This document shows, piece after piece, positions 36,171-46,123 of a DNA stretch of 64,000 nucleotides (positions are counted from its first letter, which is position 1; each line of letters begins with the position of its first letter). The notes beneath the pieces were generated by a model, which did not search any database, had not been told where the DNA came from, and saw only the letters and a list, made by a program, of their open reading frames with translations. The translations under genes and the position numbers were made by a program. Origin of the DNA: Psychroflexus curvus (lineage in GTDB: Bacteria > Bacteroidota > Bacteroidia > Flavobacteriales > Flavobacteriaceae); assembly GCF_020164585.1 (NCBI RefSeq), contig NZ_JAIQZF010000006.1, forward strand, positions 124,001-188,000. The letters are read 5' to 3'.

Positions 36171-38597
36171 ATGAAGATTTCTTATAATTGGTTAAAGCAA
36201 TTTCTAAAAACCAAATGGACTGCCGAAGAAACTGAAGTTTTACTTACTGATCTTGGATTGGAGGTAGAAGGAATCACAGACTTCGAATCTATTAAAGGAG
36301 GATTGGAAGGTATAGTTGTAGGCTATGTCGAGTCTTGTGAATCTCATCCCAATGCCGATAGGCTGAAGATTACCAAAGTGAATATTGGTCAGGATAAACT
36401 GCTTTCAATTGTATGTGGGGCCCCAAATGTAGCACAAGGACAAAATGTTCCTGTGGCCACTATTGGTACTACACTTTATGATGAAAAAGGTCAGCCATGG
36501 CCTATCAAAAAAGGTAAGATAAGAGGAGAAGTCAGTGAAGGAATGATTTGTGCAGAAGATGAAATTGGTATTGGAAAAAGCCATGCCGGAATTATGGTTT
36601 TAGGTGAAAATTTGATTCCAGGAACACCTCTCAATCAGGTTTTTACAGTAGAGAAAGACCAGGTCTTTGAGATCGGACTTACTCCCAACCGTGCAGATGC
36701 GATGAGCCACTGGGGTGTGGCAAGAGACCTGAGAGCTGGTTTGATTCAGAATGAAGTTAATATTCCTCTAGATACTCCCTCGGTAAGCAGTTTTCATTTA
36801 GATAATAGGAGTTTAAGAGTCCCTATTTCTGTTAAAACACCTGATCTTGCTCCAAGATATTGTGGTGTAAGTCTTTCTGGGCTGGAAGTAAAGGATTCTC
36901 CAGACTGGCTTAAAAACAGGCTTAAGGCTATTGGGATAAATCCTAAAAACAATATTGTAGATGCAACCAATTATGTTCTCCACGAGTTAGGTCAGCCTCT
37001 ACATGCCTTTGATTTGGATAAAGTCAAAAACAATAAAATTGAAGTAAAAACGTTAAAAAGCGGAACCAAATTCACCACTTTAGATGGTGTTGAAAGAGAA
37101 CTCCATGAAGAGGACTTGATGATATGTGATGCCGAAAAACCGCTTTGTATCGCTGGCGTTTTTGGTGGAGCAGAATCTGCAGTGACTCAAAGCACTACCA
37201 ATATTTTCCTTGAAAGTGCTTACTTCAATCCTGTAAGTATTAGAAAAACGGCAAAACGTCATGGACTCAATACGGATGCTTCCTTTAGATTTGAAAGAGG
37301 AATCGACCCTCACATTACAGAATTTGCCTTAAAGCGAGCTGTGATTTTAATTCAGGAAATTGCTGGCGGAGTAGTCTCCAGTGATATTGACGATTTTTAC
37401 CCCAAGAAAATAGAAGACTTTCAAGTCTTCTTAACCTTCGATAAAATCAATCAACTAATTGGTCAGGAGTTGGATACAGGCGTTATCAAAACGATACTGA
37501 CTTCTCTGGATATAAAAGTGAACAATGTTTCTGAAAGTGGTCTGGGACTTACGATTCCTGCCTACAGAGTGGATGTTCAACGCGAAGTAGATGTGATTGA
37601 GGAAATTCTGCGAGTTTATGGTTACAACAACATTGAGTCTGACAGTAAATTTAATGTTTCTGTCGCTAACTCGTCCAACTATGACGATTATAAAATTCAG
37701 AATAAAATTGCAAACCAATTAGTCTCTCAGGGATTCTTTGAAATTATGTCTAATTCCCTCACGACGAAGGCTTATGTGGAATTGGCAGAGGACCTTAAAG
37801 AAGAACATAATGTAGATATACTCAATAACCTGAGCAATGACCTTGGCGTCATGAGACAATCGATGTTATTTTCTGGATTGGAGTCAGTGAGTTATAATAT
37901 CAATCGTAAAAAAACCGACTTAAAGTTTTTTGAATTTGGTAAAACCTATCATAAGGTTGATAACGACTTCAAGGAATTTAAACATTTAGCCTTGTTCCTC
38001 ACCGGTTCAAAAACTCCTGATTCCTGGTCTCATCGTGAGGAAAAGACCAGTTTCTTCAGGTTAAAAGCTTATTTAGGGTTAATCTTTGAAAAGTTGGGCT
38101 TACCAAGTCTAGACTATCAATCCGTTGAATCTAAATCTATCTCTGAAGGACTTACAGGAAAACTGAACTCTCATGCTATTGTTGAATTTGGTAGAGTTAA
38201 TGTCCAAATTTTGAATCACTTTGATATCAATCAAGACGTGTTGTATGCCGATATCAATTGGGATAATGTGTTGAATGCACTCCAGAAAAAACAATTAAAG
38301 ATCAATGCCATACCTAAGTTTCCTTCAACCCAAAGGGATTTTGCCTTGTTGCTGGATCAGGGAGTTAAATTTGATGACTTAAAAGAAACGGCATTTAAAA
38401 CAGACAAAAAAATACTACAAGAGGTTGATTTATTCGATGTTTATGAAGGTGATAAGCTTCCTGATAACAAGAAAAGTTATGCACTTCGCTTTAAGTTTAT
38501 GGACAACAAGAAAACACTTACCGATAAGCAAGTTGATAAAGTGATGAAGAAATTGCAAAGCCAATTCGAAATAAAATTCAACGCCACTTTAAGGTAG
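36171..38597 (+). CDS. pheT: phenylalanine--tRNA ligase beta subunit
   Basis: An 808-residue PheT of full length. It has an N-terminal tRNA-binding EMAP-like domain (about 40-150, with HPNADRLKITKVNIG), B3/B4 editing domain (about 210-380), B5 domain (about 405-475), the catalytic-like core and a C-terminal anticodon-binding fold (FPSTQRDFALLLD onward). It partners PheS, which is not in the window, to charge tRNA-Phe. Separation of pheT from pheS is usual in Bacteroidota. Confidence 0.96.
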   Translation: MKISYNWLKQFLKTKWTAEETEVLLTDLGLEVEGITDFESIKGGLEGIVVGYVESCESHPNADRLKITKVNIGQDKLLSIVCGAPNVAQGQNVPVATIGTTLYDEKGQPWPIKKGKIRGEVSEGMICAEDEIGIGKSHAGIMVLGENLIPGTPLNQVFTVEKDQVFEIGLTPNRADAMSHWGVARDLRAGLIQNEVNIPLDTPSVSSFHLDNRSLRVPISVKTPDLAPRYCGVSLSGLEVKDSPDWLKNRLKAIGINPKNNIVDATNYVLHELGQPLHAFDLDKVKNNKIEVKTLKSGTKFTTLDGVERELHEEDLMICDAEKPLCIAGVFGGAESAVTQSTTNIFLESAYFNPVSIRKTAKRHGLNTDASFRFERGIDPHITEFALKRAVILIQEIAGGVVSSDIDDFYPKKIEDFQVFLTFDKINQLIGQELDTGVIKTILTSLDIKVNNVSESGLGLTIPAYRVDVQREVDVIEEILRVYGYNNIESDSKFNVSVANSSNYDDYKIQNKIANQLVSQGFFEIMSNSLTTKAYVELAEDLKEEHNVDILNNLSNDLGVMRQSMLFSGLESVSYNINRKKTDLKFFEFGKTYHKVDNDFKEFKHLALFLTGSKTPDSWSHREEKTSFFRLKAYLGLIFEKLGLPSLDYQSVESKSISEGLTGKLNSHAIVEFGRVNVQILNHFDINQDVLYADINWDNVLNALQKKQLKINAIPKFPSTQRDFALLLDQGVKFDDLKETAFKTDKKILQEVDLFDVYEGDKLPDNKKSYALRFKFMDNKKTLTDKQVDKVMKKLQSQFEIKFNATLR

Positions 38598-38618
38598 ATT
38601 ATTAAATAACTTATATTT

Positions 38619-38651
38619 AATCCCTAGGCTTAAGCGTCTAGGGATTTTTTT
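38619..38651 (+). terminator. pheT terminator
   Basis: AATCCCTAG / CTAGGGATT with an intervening loop and a T run, 22 bases past the pheT stop codon. Confidence 0.85.
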
Positions 38652-38669
38652 GTTTTAAAAACTGATTTT

Positions 38670-39110
38670 ATGGATTTACAGGATGATTTTATAAAAAAGA
38701 TGATAGAAGAGGTTATCCCAATTCACAAGTTTTTGGGTCTGGAATTGCTTCATATAGAAAAGGATTATGTAAAGGTAAGAGTACCCTTTAGACCTGAAGT
38801 CGTTGGAGATATTCGTTCCAATAGATGGCATGGAGGCATTATTACAACGGTGATGGATTCAGTAGGAGGTATCGTTGGAGGGACTCATTTAAGTTCCATT
38901 AAAGATAAAATGGCAACTATCGATATAAGAGTTGATTTTTTATCGCCTGCTTTTGGCAAAGCTATAATTGTGGAAGGAAAGACCTTAAGGCTTGGCTCGA
39001 GAATTTTTGTCGCCAACATGAAATGCTTCTTAGAAGGGGATGCTGACCAAGTATCTGTAGCTGAAGGAAGAGGGGTTTATAATTTTATTCGATTAAACCA
39101 AAAGCGATAA
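38670..39110 (+). CDS. PaaI-family hotdog thioesterase
   Basis: A 146-residue single hotdog-fold protein. The motif RWHGGIITTVMDSVGGIVGG contains the HGG helix start typical of PaaI/4HBT thioesterases, and ATIDIRVDFLSPAF is the following strand pattern. It should hydrolyse an acyl-CoA; the acyl group cannot be predicted. It starts 73 bases after pheT, beyond that gene's terminator, so it probably has separate transcription. Confidence 0.88.
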   Translation: MDLQDDFIKKMIEEVIPIHKFLGLELLHIEKDYVKVRVPFRPEVVGDIRSNRWHGGIITTVMDSVGGIVGGTHLSSIKDKMATIDIRVDFLSPAFGKAIIVEGKTLRLGSRIFVANMKCFLEGDADQVSVAEGRGVYNFIRLNQKR

Positions 39111-39208
39111 GGCATTGAATATATACTTAATGGGTGTTAAATTTTCAAGTTGCAATTGCTTGAATTTAACTTACTTATTACTTTTATACCGAATGTTGAA
39201 AAAGATAT

Positions 39209-39931
39209 ATGATGTTTCCAAGAACAAACCTTAAAACACAGCTGAACAAAGAAAAATTCAAAACAACTTCTAACGAAGCTATTTTGAAACAGATTCATAA
39301 GGTCCTAAAAGACGTTGACGATAGAAATGATGAGATTTTAAATAAGGTAACTTCTGGAGATTCCAACGATTTTAACGAATTTGATTTTGATAAGCTTGAG
39401 TCCAGTGAAATTTACCATATTGATCAGATTGAAAAAATCTGCATCACGTACAGACTACGATTTTTAGATTCAAAATATTTTAAGGGTAAATTGCCTTATG
39501 AAGCGATTTCTAAAATTAAAACCTTAGAAAAAGAGCATGAAACCAGTTTGAAAGGCTTTAAAATTATGGCACCTTCCAAGTTGTTTAAATTAGAAAATGC
39601 AGATGATCCTTTGTTATTTGCACCTATTGGAAATGACTATTACTACTTGATTCACAAATGGGGAAACGATCTGAGTCCATTTCGTAAACTGATGATGTGG
39701 CCCTTTAAAACCTTTGAAAATTTTATGATTTTCGTATTCTTATCGGCCCTGATTTGTACCGCTCTTGTTCCTAGCGGTTTCTTTATGAGTCAGGATAATA
39801 TCAGAACAGAATTTATTTTGCTTTTCTTATTTATGTTCAAGTGGATAGCGGGTATTGCTTTGTATTACGGTTTTGCAAAAGGTAAGAATTTTAACACAGC
39901 CATCTGGAGAAGTAAATACTATAATGCTTAA
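39209..39931 (+). CDS. conserved-looking two-helix membrane protein, unknown function
   Basis: A 240-residue protein without a recognised domain. Residues 1-150 are hydrophilic and helix-rich, with an APSKLFKLENADDPLLFAPIGNDYYYLIHKWG segment that looks structured. Two transmembrane helices follow (about 172-194 and 202-224), then a short positive tail. The topology suggests a large cytoplasmic domain anchored by a hairpin. It lies alone between the thioesterase and lysA. Confidence 0.65.
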   Translation: MMFPRTNLKTQLNKEKFKTTSNEAILKQIHKVLKDVDDRNDEILNKVTSGDSNDFNEFDFDKLESSEIYHIDQIEKICITYRLRFLDSKYFKGKLPYEAISKIKTLEKEHETSLKGFKIMAPSKLFKLENADDPLLFAPIGNDYYYLIHKWGNDLSPFRKLMMWPFKTFENFMIFVFLSALICTALVPSGFFMSQDNIRTEFILLFLFMFKWIAGIALYYGFAKGKNFNTAIWRSKYYNA

Positions 39932-39976
39932 AATTGCAACATGATTATTTTTCAATTTATATACCAGCAGTTATCT

Positions 39977-40002
39977 CCCGCAAAATTTTGCGGGTTTCTT
40001 TT
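39977..40002 (+). terminator. terminator after the two-helix membrane protein
   Basis: CCCGCAAAATTTTGCGGG, an 18-base perfect palindrome, followed by a T-rich run. The rest of the gap to lysA holds one small hairpin (GCTATCT / AGATAGC, 40083-40104) of no assigned role; no lysine riboswitch is evident. Confidence 0.75.
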
Positions 40003-40193
40003 TAAGTCTTACAAAACCAAACTTAAAAGAAAATTAGTTTCCAAACTGATAAAACAAAAACGCATCAAAATCTCAAAAAAGTGCTATCTGAAATCTAAGA
40101 TAGCGGCATAATCCCTTATTCATTTATGTTTACTATTTTAGCCGGATTAAAAATTTTAACCCGAATAACCTTATACATTAAATTTTAAAAACA

Positions 40194-41399
40194 ATGACAC
40201 ACGCAGACCTTTTAAAAATCACACAAGAATTTGGTAGCCCAGTTTACGTTTATGATTCAGAAAAAATCACCAACCAGTATAAACGTTTGACGGAAGCTTT
40301 CAAAAAGGTCAAACACTTGCGTCTTCATTATGCGGTAAAGGCTTTATCCAATTTGAGTATTCTTAGATTATTCAATCAGCTTGGTAGTGCTTTGGACACA
40401 GTTTCCATTCAGGAAGTGAAGTTGGGTATTGCTGCTGGTTTTGAACCGGGTAAGATTATTTTTACTCCAAACGGTGTTTCAATGGAAGAGCTCGAAGAGG
40501 CAGTAGAACTTGGCGTTCAAATCAATATCGATAACCTGCTTATTCTTGAGCAGTTTGGAGCTAAGCATCCTACTGTTCCTGTTTGTATCAGAATCAATCC
40601 ACACGTGATGGCGGGTGGAAACACAAATATTTCTGTTGGTCATATCGATTCCAAATTTGGAATTTCGATACATCAAATGCCACATGTTCTTAGAATTGTT
40701 GAAAATACTGGCATGACTATCAATGGAATACATATGCATACAGGAAGCGATATTCTCGATATTGGAGTGTTTCTTCATGCAGCAGAAATTCTTTTTGATG
40801 CTGCCGCTCAATTCAAAAATCTTGAATTTTTGGACTTCGGAAGCGGATTTAAGGTACCTTACCACGAAGGGGATATTGAAACCGATGTTGAAGAATTAGG
40901 AGCTAAACTGACCAAACGTTTCAATGAATTCTGTAAATCTTACGGTAAAGAATTAACCCTTGCTTTCGAACCTGGAAAATTCTTGGTTTCTGAAGCTGGT
41001 TTCTTTTTGGCTAAAGTGAATGTGGTCAAACAAACCACATCTACTGTATTTGCTCAAATCGATTCCGGGTTTAATCACCTTATTCGTCCTATGTTTTATG
41101 GATCGAAGCATGATATTATCAATATTTCGCACCCCAAACGCAACAAGCGATTTTACTCTGTTGTAGGTTATATCTGCGAAACCGATACGTTTGCTAACAA
41201 TAAAATGATTTCAGAAATAAGTGAAGGCGATATTTTAGCATTCAAAAATGCCGGAGCTTATTGTTATTCCATGGCCAGCAATTACAACTCAAGATTTAGA
41301 CCACCAGAAGTGTTATGGCATAAAGGTGAAGCTCACCTCATCAGACAAAGAGAAACTTTTGAGGACATTGTGAGAAATCAGATAGAAGTTGCTTTATAA
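40194..41399 (+). CDS. lysA: diaminopimelate decarboxylase
   Basis: A 401-residue fold-type III PLP enzyme. Lys49 in HYAVKAL is the PLP-binding lysine. HMHTGSDI and the GSGFKVPY glycine loop bind the cofactor, and the CETDTFAN segment provides the CxxxD-type substrate site from the partner subunit. It catalyses the final step of lysine synthesis, decarboxylating meso-diaminopimelate. It is monocistronic, with no other lysine gene adjacent. Confidence 0.95.
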   Translation: MTHADLLKITQEFGSPVYVYDSEKITNQYKRLTEAFKKVKHLRLHYAVKALSNLSILRLFNQLGSALDTVSIQEVKLGIAAGFEPGKIIFTPNGVSMEELEEAVELGVQINIDNLLILEQFGAKHPTVPVCIRINPHVMAGGNTNISVGHIDSKFGISIHQMPHVLRIVENTGMTINGIHMHTGSDILDIGVFLHAAEILFDAAAQFKNLEFLDFGSGFKVPYHEGDIETDVEELGAKLTKRFNEFCKSYGKELTLAFEPGKFLVSEAGFFLAKVNVVKQTTSTVFAQIDSGFNHLIRPMFYGSKHDIINISHPKRNKRFYSVVGYICETDTFANNKMISEISEGDILAFKNAGAYCYSMASNYNSRFRPPEVLWHKGEAHLIRQRETFEDIVRNQIEVAL

Positions 41400-41420
41400 A
41401 CTTTATAATTCATTTCATAC

Positions 41421-41456
41421 AAAAAAGATAGAGCTATTTAGTTCTATCTTTTTTTT
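41421..41456. terminator. bidirectional terminator between lysA and dsbD
   Basis: AAAAAAGATAGA / TCTATCTTTTTT with a roughly 9-base loop. It overlaps the last codons and stop of dsbD (stop at 41434), so the dsbD coding end is part of the hairpin. Confidence 0.85.
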
Positions 41457-43464
41457 TGGTTTTGAAGTTTTCCAGACCCGTTTCCAACCAACTTAAATAA
41501 GCCTCAGAAGAGGGTTCGTAAGCATTGGTTACATTCAGAATTTCCAAGTCTGGTGAGAGTAACACATAATAAGGCTGAGAATTATTTCTGAAATTCAACG
41601 TCTGGAACGTAGCCCATTTATCACCAATAGTTCTGATTTTTTTAACCGACCCATTTTTTCGTTCTAAATTGAAACGGTTTTCTTCATCTAATTTGGCTTT
41701 GTCATCCACATAAAGCGAAATTAGGATGTAGTCATTTTTGATAATGTCATAAACTTCAGGAACACTCCACACCTGTTCTTCCATTTTTCTACAATTCACA
41801 CAGGCCAGGCCAGTAAAATCTAATAAAATAGGTTTGTTTTGAGCTTTAGCAGCTTCTAATCCGTTGTCAAAGTTTTTATAGGCTTTCAGTCCTAGTGGAC
41901 CTTCGGTTTCTTTTTCATACACGCTGTAAAACAGAGGAGGAGGGAAGCCACTTATTAATTTCAGGTTAGCATGTGAACTATTCGTGAGTCCCGGGATTAG
42001 GTAAATCACAAATGCTAGAGTTATAATTCCTACAAAGATTCTTCCTTTGCTCAATTTCTGTAGAGGGCCGTCATGTGGAAATTTCAGTTTCCCAAAGAGG
42101 TACAACACCATGGCGACTCCTATCACAATCCAGATGCCAATAAAGACTTCTCTTTTCAAAATCCCCCAATGTTGTACTAAATCTGCATTCGACAAAAATT
42201 TGAAAGCAAGTCCCAGTTCTAAAAACCCTAAAACTACTTTTACTGTATTGAGCCAGCCACCGCTTTTTGGCAGAGAATTCAACCAATTGGGAAATAAGGC
42301 AAAAAGTGCAAAAGGCAAAGCTAAAGCCAGACCAAAACCGCCCATACCAAACGTCAGCATGGTGGCGCCGCCATCAGCCGTGAGTGACCCACCGAGTAAG
42401 GAGCCTAAAATAGGGCCTGTACAGGAAAAAGACACCAAGGCAAGGGTTAGCGCCATAAAGAAAATCCCAACAATTCCGCCTACACTCGTTGCTTTTTGGT
42501 CGAGTCGGTTGCTCCAGGAATTTGGAAGTGTGATTTCATAATACCCAAAAAATGAGAACGCAAACACAAGAAAAATAACGAAAAAGACCACATTTAAAAT
42601 AGGATTTGTGGAAATGTTGTTAAGAATTTCTGGGTTGACGGAGTCGATAAGATGAAAGGGTAAACTCAGCAACAGGTAAATCAAAAAGATGAACACACCA
42701 TACATAATCGCATTGATAAGTCCTAGTTTTTTGGTTCTGGCGCCTTTAGTAAAAAACGAAACCGTCAACGGAATCATAGGAAACACACAGGGTGTCAGTA
42801 GAGCGATAAGTCCTCCTACAAAACCTAAGAGAAAAATGCTAAGGTTACTGTCTTCCTCTTCTTCTGAATTTATTTGGAACTCACTTTCACCTTTAAGATC
42901 GAGTTTTAAAGCTTCTGTTTTTACTTTATCCTTGCTTTTTATTTCGATAGCTTTTGTCTCTGTGACTATCAAGTTAGAATTTTCTATACTGAAGCTAAAG
43001 CGCTTCTGATCCTGAGGCAAACACATCTCGTCATTACAGATCATGAAAAGGATTTCAAGGTCCAGCGAACCTTCCTTAGCCCTCACTTTAAAATCCTGCT
43101 TAAAGGTAGCTTGATCAAGGAAATAGGTTAAGTCGGTTTTAAAGATTTCGTCAAACTTGGTAATTCCATCGGGTTCCTGAGTTGAACCTGCTTTTTCTAA
43201 AATAGCAGAATCAAATTCAAAATTGAATTCGGTTGGAATTGGCCCATTTTCATCTTTTTTTAACTCAGTTTGAGAGGGTAAATGCCAGCCTTCGTCAATT
43301 TGAGCAGTAATTTCAACAGTGAAAATACTATCAGATTTTTTGACTACGGAAGCTTCCCAGCTGGAGGGGTTTATGGAATTATCTTGTTGTTCAAAACCAA
43401 ATTGAGCCCAGGATTGAGCTGTAATAAGTAGAGAAAAAACTAATAATAAGTAGGTTCTAATCAT
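41434..43464 (-). CDS. dsbD: thiol:disulfide interchange protein DsbD
   Basis: A 676-residue DsbD with all three parts. After a signal peptide (about 1-20), the periplasmic alpha domain contains the ICNDEMCLP cysteine pair (about 142-148). The central membrane domain has eight helices (about 205-500), with LTPCVFPMIPLTV and FSCTGPILGSLLGG carrying the two redox cysteines. The C-terminal thioredoxin-like gamma domain has CVNC. It moves reducing power from the cytoplasm to the periplasm. It overlaps the tilS stop by 8 bases and is the last gene of the unit. Confidence 0.95.
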   Translation of the reverse strand: MIRTYLLLVFSLLITAQSWAQFGFEQQDNSINPSSWEASVVKKSDSIFTVEITAQIDEGWHLPSQTELKKDENGPIPTEFNFEFDSAILEKAGSTQEPDGITKFDEIFKTDLTYFLDQATFKQDFKVRAKEGSLDLEILFMICNDEMCLPQDQKRFSFSIENSNLIVTETKAIEIKSKDKVKTEALKLDLKGESEFQINSEEEEDSNLSIFLLGFVGGLIALLTPCVFPMIPLTVSFFTKGARTKKLGLINAIMYGVFIFLIYLLLSLPFHLIDSVNPEILNNISTNPILNVVFFVIFLVFAFSFFGYYEITLPNSWSNRLDQKATSVGGIVGIFFMALTLALVSFSCTGPILGSLLGGSLTADGGATMLTFGMGGFGLALALPFALFALFPNWLNSLPKSGGWLNTVKVVLGFLELGLAFKFLSNADLVQHWGILKREVFIGIWIVIGVAMVLYLFGKLKFPHDGPLQKLSKGRIFVGIITLAFVIYLIPGLTNSSHANLKLISGFPPPLFYSVYEKETEGPLGLKAYKNFDNGLEAAKAQNKPILLDFTGLACVNCRKMEEQVWSVPEVYDIIKNDYILISLYVDDKAKLDEENRFNLERKNGSVKKIRTIGDKWATFQTLNFRNNSQPYYVLLSPDLEILNVTNAYEPSSEAYLSWLETGLENFKTKKKDRTK

Positions 43465-44773
43465 TTAAAATTTCAATTTTGAGGATATCCTCAGTTGTAG
43501 GGCTTACTTTATACCTTTCATCTGTTCTTAAATTTAAAACCCAAATGATATCACCGTTTCCATTGCAAAGTAAAAGCTGTGAAGACTTGAGGTGTGGACT
43601 TATTTTTTCATCTTTTAGAAAATCACTCAATTTCTTTTTGCCCTCCATTCCAAACGGGTAAAAGTAATCACCATTTTCTAAAGATCTCACACTTAAGGGA
43701 AACTTAAGTTTAGACCTATCGATGTAGGCCACATTGGAATTGAAATCCCCAAGCTTTTCTACTTCGTTAAGTTTTAATTTAAAACCATCTAAGTCAATAT
43801 TGTTTTGGTCTTCATCAATTTTAATAGGTTCAAACCTTTGATTTGAAATGGTAGATAAGACCAGTTTTCCTCGATCTTTCACAAGTAAATGAGAGGAAGA
43901 GCTAACTCGTTTACCAGTCTGAGCTTCAAGCAAATGATACACATCATCCCATTCTGTAAAGCCGAAAACCTCCAATAGTTGATATAAAATCGCTTTTTGG
44001 TTTGGAAAACTGTTTAGCTTTTCAATGTCGATTTCATAATGCTCGCCCTTTTTTCTGACCAGTGTTTTAAAAAGCAAATTGGTATAATCTTCAATCAGAA
44101 GTTCAGAATCCTGTAACTTCTGAAGACTGGATTCAAAGTTGGACAAAAATTGTGGGTTTAAGTCCATCAATGAAGGTACAACCTGGTGTCTTATTTTATT
44201 TCTTAAGTATTTTGTGGTCTCATTGCTTTGGTCTTCTCTCCATTCAATATGGTGTTCAATCGCAAAGCTCCTGATGTCGTCTTTTGGGAATTTCAGAAGA
44301 GGTCTTCTTATATATTTATTTTGACTTGGTATTCCTGTAAGCCCTTTAAGGCCAGTAGAACGGTTTAGATTGATGATAAAGGTTTCCAGACTATCATTAA
44401 GGTGATGGGCAGTGAGCAAAAAATTGTATGGAGTTGTTTTTATCAACTCATGAAACCAGTTGTAACGTTGGTTTCTAGCCGTAATTTGAACGGATTCTTT
44501 GTGTTCATCAGCTATTTTCTCAGTCTCAAATTCTTTGGTAAAAACCTCACAGCTCAATGATTTGGACAGGTCTTCAACAAAAAGAGCATCTTTTTCACTT
44601 TCTTTTCCTCGTAATTTAAAATTGCAATGGGCTAAAGCAAAATCTAAATTTGCATTAAAACACAGATGCGCCAACACCACAGAATCTACACCACCACTTG
44701 TGGCAATGATGAATGGCTGACTCAGCAATTCTGGAAACTCAGATTCTATATGTTTTTGGAATTGGTTTTGCAT
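43457..44773 (-). CDS. tilS: tRNA(Ile)-lysidine synthase
   Basis: A 438-residue TilS. The PP-loop ATP-binding motif SGGVDS (26-31) is near the N terminus, followed by the HCNFKLRGKES and TAHHLNDSLETF family segments. The C-terminal substrate-binding domain is present (about 345-435, with KKLSDFLKDEKI). It converts C34 of the tRNA-Ile2 anticodon to lysidine so that AUA is read as isoleucine. It follows pabB by 33 bases and overlaps dsbD. Confidence 0.95.
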   Translation of the reverse strand: MQNQFQKHIESEFPELLSQPFIIATSGGVDSVVLAHLCFNANLDFALAHCNFKLRGKESEKDALFVEDLSKSLSCEVFTKEFETEKIADEHKESVQITARNQRYNWFHELIKTTPYNFLLTAHHLNDSLETFIINLNRSTGLKGLTGIPSQNKYIRRPLLKFPKDDIRSFAIEHHIEWREDQSNETTKYLRNKIRHQVVPSLMDLNPQFLSNFESSLQKLQDSELLIEDYTNLLFKTLVRKKGEHYEIDIEKLNSFPNQKAILYQLLEVFGFTEWDDVYHLLEAQTGKRVSSSSHLLVKDRGKLVLSTISNQRFEPIKIDEDQNNIDLDGFKLKLNEVEKLGDFNSNVAYIDRSKLKFPLSVRSLENGDYFYPFGMEGKKKLSDFLKDEKISPHLKSSQLLLCNGNGDIIWVLNLRTDERYKVSPTTEDILKIEILND

Positions 44774-44806
44774 TTGTATAAAAGCACAAAATTAAACTTT
44801 ATTGCC

Positions 44807-46123
44807 TTATTCTTCAGTAACAATAGTCGCATTAACAACATATTGTAACGCCTTGCCTTTTACAAGACATTCTTCATATTCCTGTTCAGGATTTGCCAGA
44901 GACGTTAAGGCGCTACCTACCATATAGGAAAGGTAGTTCTTTTCTGAATTGTAAAGCAAAGTTCTGATGACCACATTGAAATCGAAATCATTTTCAGGGG
45001 TGATATAGCCAATAGCTCCACTGTAAAGACCTCGTTTGGTAGATTCATAGGATTCTGCAATTTCCATGGCAGAACACTTGGGAGCTCCAGTCATGCTCCC
45101 CATGGGAAACAATGATTTCAAGATTTCAGCGACGGAGTAATCGGTTTTTACTTGAGAAGTGATAGTCGAAACCATTTGGTGAACCTGTTCATAAGAGTAG
45201 ATTTTACATAGCTCTTCCACTTTTACAGATTTTTTTTCAGCTGTTTTTGACAAGTCATTTCTAACTAAATCTACAATCATGATATTTTCTGAAATCTCCT
45301 TAGGATCGTTTTGTAAGTTGAACTTTAATTGCTCGTCTTCTGTTCGGTTAGCGCTTCGCCTTGCTGTGCCTTTGATGGGCTGTGAAATCAATTTCTGATT
45401 TTCTTTTTTCAAAAAACGCTCCGGACTGGCGCAAAGGGCATAATAATGCTCTAATTTCAAAAAACTGGAAAATGGAGCTTTTGAAACTGAATTCAGATGG
45501 TCAAAGGTAGCATGAGGATTAATTTGGGCATAGTCGACAAAGAACTCCTGGCAGAAATTAACTTCATAAATATCCCCTCTTTGGATATGTGCTAATACCT
45601 GTCTGGCCTTTGCAACATATTCTTCTTTATTCCATTTGGGGGTAAATCTGAAAGGTTGAGAGGCTATGTTGGGCAGGTCTACTTTCAGTATTGACTCAAA
45701 ATCAGTTTCAATTTCATCATCGACCATGTTTAGGTAATGCGCTTCTAGAGTATCTTCTTTTAAAAGCCATATTTTTTTTGGCTGAATAAAATAGAGTTCG
45801 GGAAATTGAAGTTGATCTTCATTTTCAGATGTAATAAATTCAGTGTCGTTTTTTAAGTCATAACTCAAATACCCAAATAACCAATCTTTGGTTTTAGTTT
45901 GATATTCATCCAGCCTTTCAAAAGCGTTCCGATCGTCAGATTTTATGGCTGTAAAGGCATCAACGGCGAGTACAGCTTTATAGTCTTGGTACAAATGCTC
46001 TTTGTGATTGGAGTCTAAAAAAATGATTTCTTCAAATTGCTTTCCCCAATAAAAAAGTTTTTTTTTGAAATCTCCTTTGAATAAATTCTTCTGAAATGTC
46101 CTGACTGTCCTCAAATTTCTCAA
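44807..46123 (-). CDS. pabB: aminodeoxychorismate synthase component I (PabB)
   Basis: A 438-residue chorismate-binding enzyme of the anthranilate-synthase/PabB group. Key motifs are the QRGDIYEVNFCQEF segment, the KPIKGTARR-type sequence (QPIKGTARRSAN), DLVRNDL, and GSMTGAPK with GLYSGAIGY. It makes 4-amino-4-deoxychorismate for folate. The start codon is TTG, overlapping the stop of the upstream reductase (TTGA); no ATG exists early enough to encode the conserved FYWGKQFEEIIFLDS region. Confidence 0.92.
   Translation of the reverse strand: MRNLRTVRTFQKNLFKGDFKKKLFYWGKQFEEIIFLDSNHKEHLYQDYKAVLAVDAFTAIKSDDRNAFERLDEYQTKTKDWLFGYLSYDLKNDTEFITSENEDQLQFPELYFIQPKKIWLLKEDTLEAHYLNMVDDEIETDFESILKVDLPNIASQPFRFTPKWNKEEYVAKARQVLAHIQRGDIYEVNFCQEFFVDYAQINPHATFDHLNSVSKAPFSSFLKLEHYYALCASPERFLKKENQKLISQPIKGTARRSANRTEDEQLKFNLQNDPKEISENIMIVDLVRNDLSKTAEKKSVKVEELCKIYSYEQVHQMVSTITSQVKTDYSVAEILKSLFPMGSMTGAPKCSAMEIAESYESTKRGLYSGAIGYITPENDFDFNVVIRTLLYNSEKNYLSYMVGSALTSLANPEQEYEECLVKGKALQYVVNATIVTEE

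Noticed and set aside
40083-40104. Lysine riboswitch or attenuator before lysA
   Set aside because: Only one 7-base hairpin is seen; the large conserved L-box core and a downstream terminator hairpin are absent.
42047-42541. 164-residue plus-strand frame opposite dsbD
   Set aside because: It is antisense to the conserved membrane core of DsbD, with Pro/Lys-rich composition typical of reverse-frame membrane helices.
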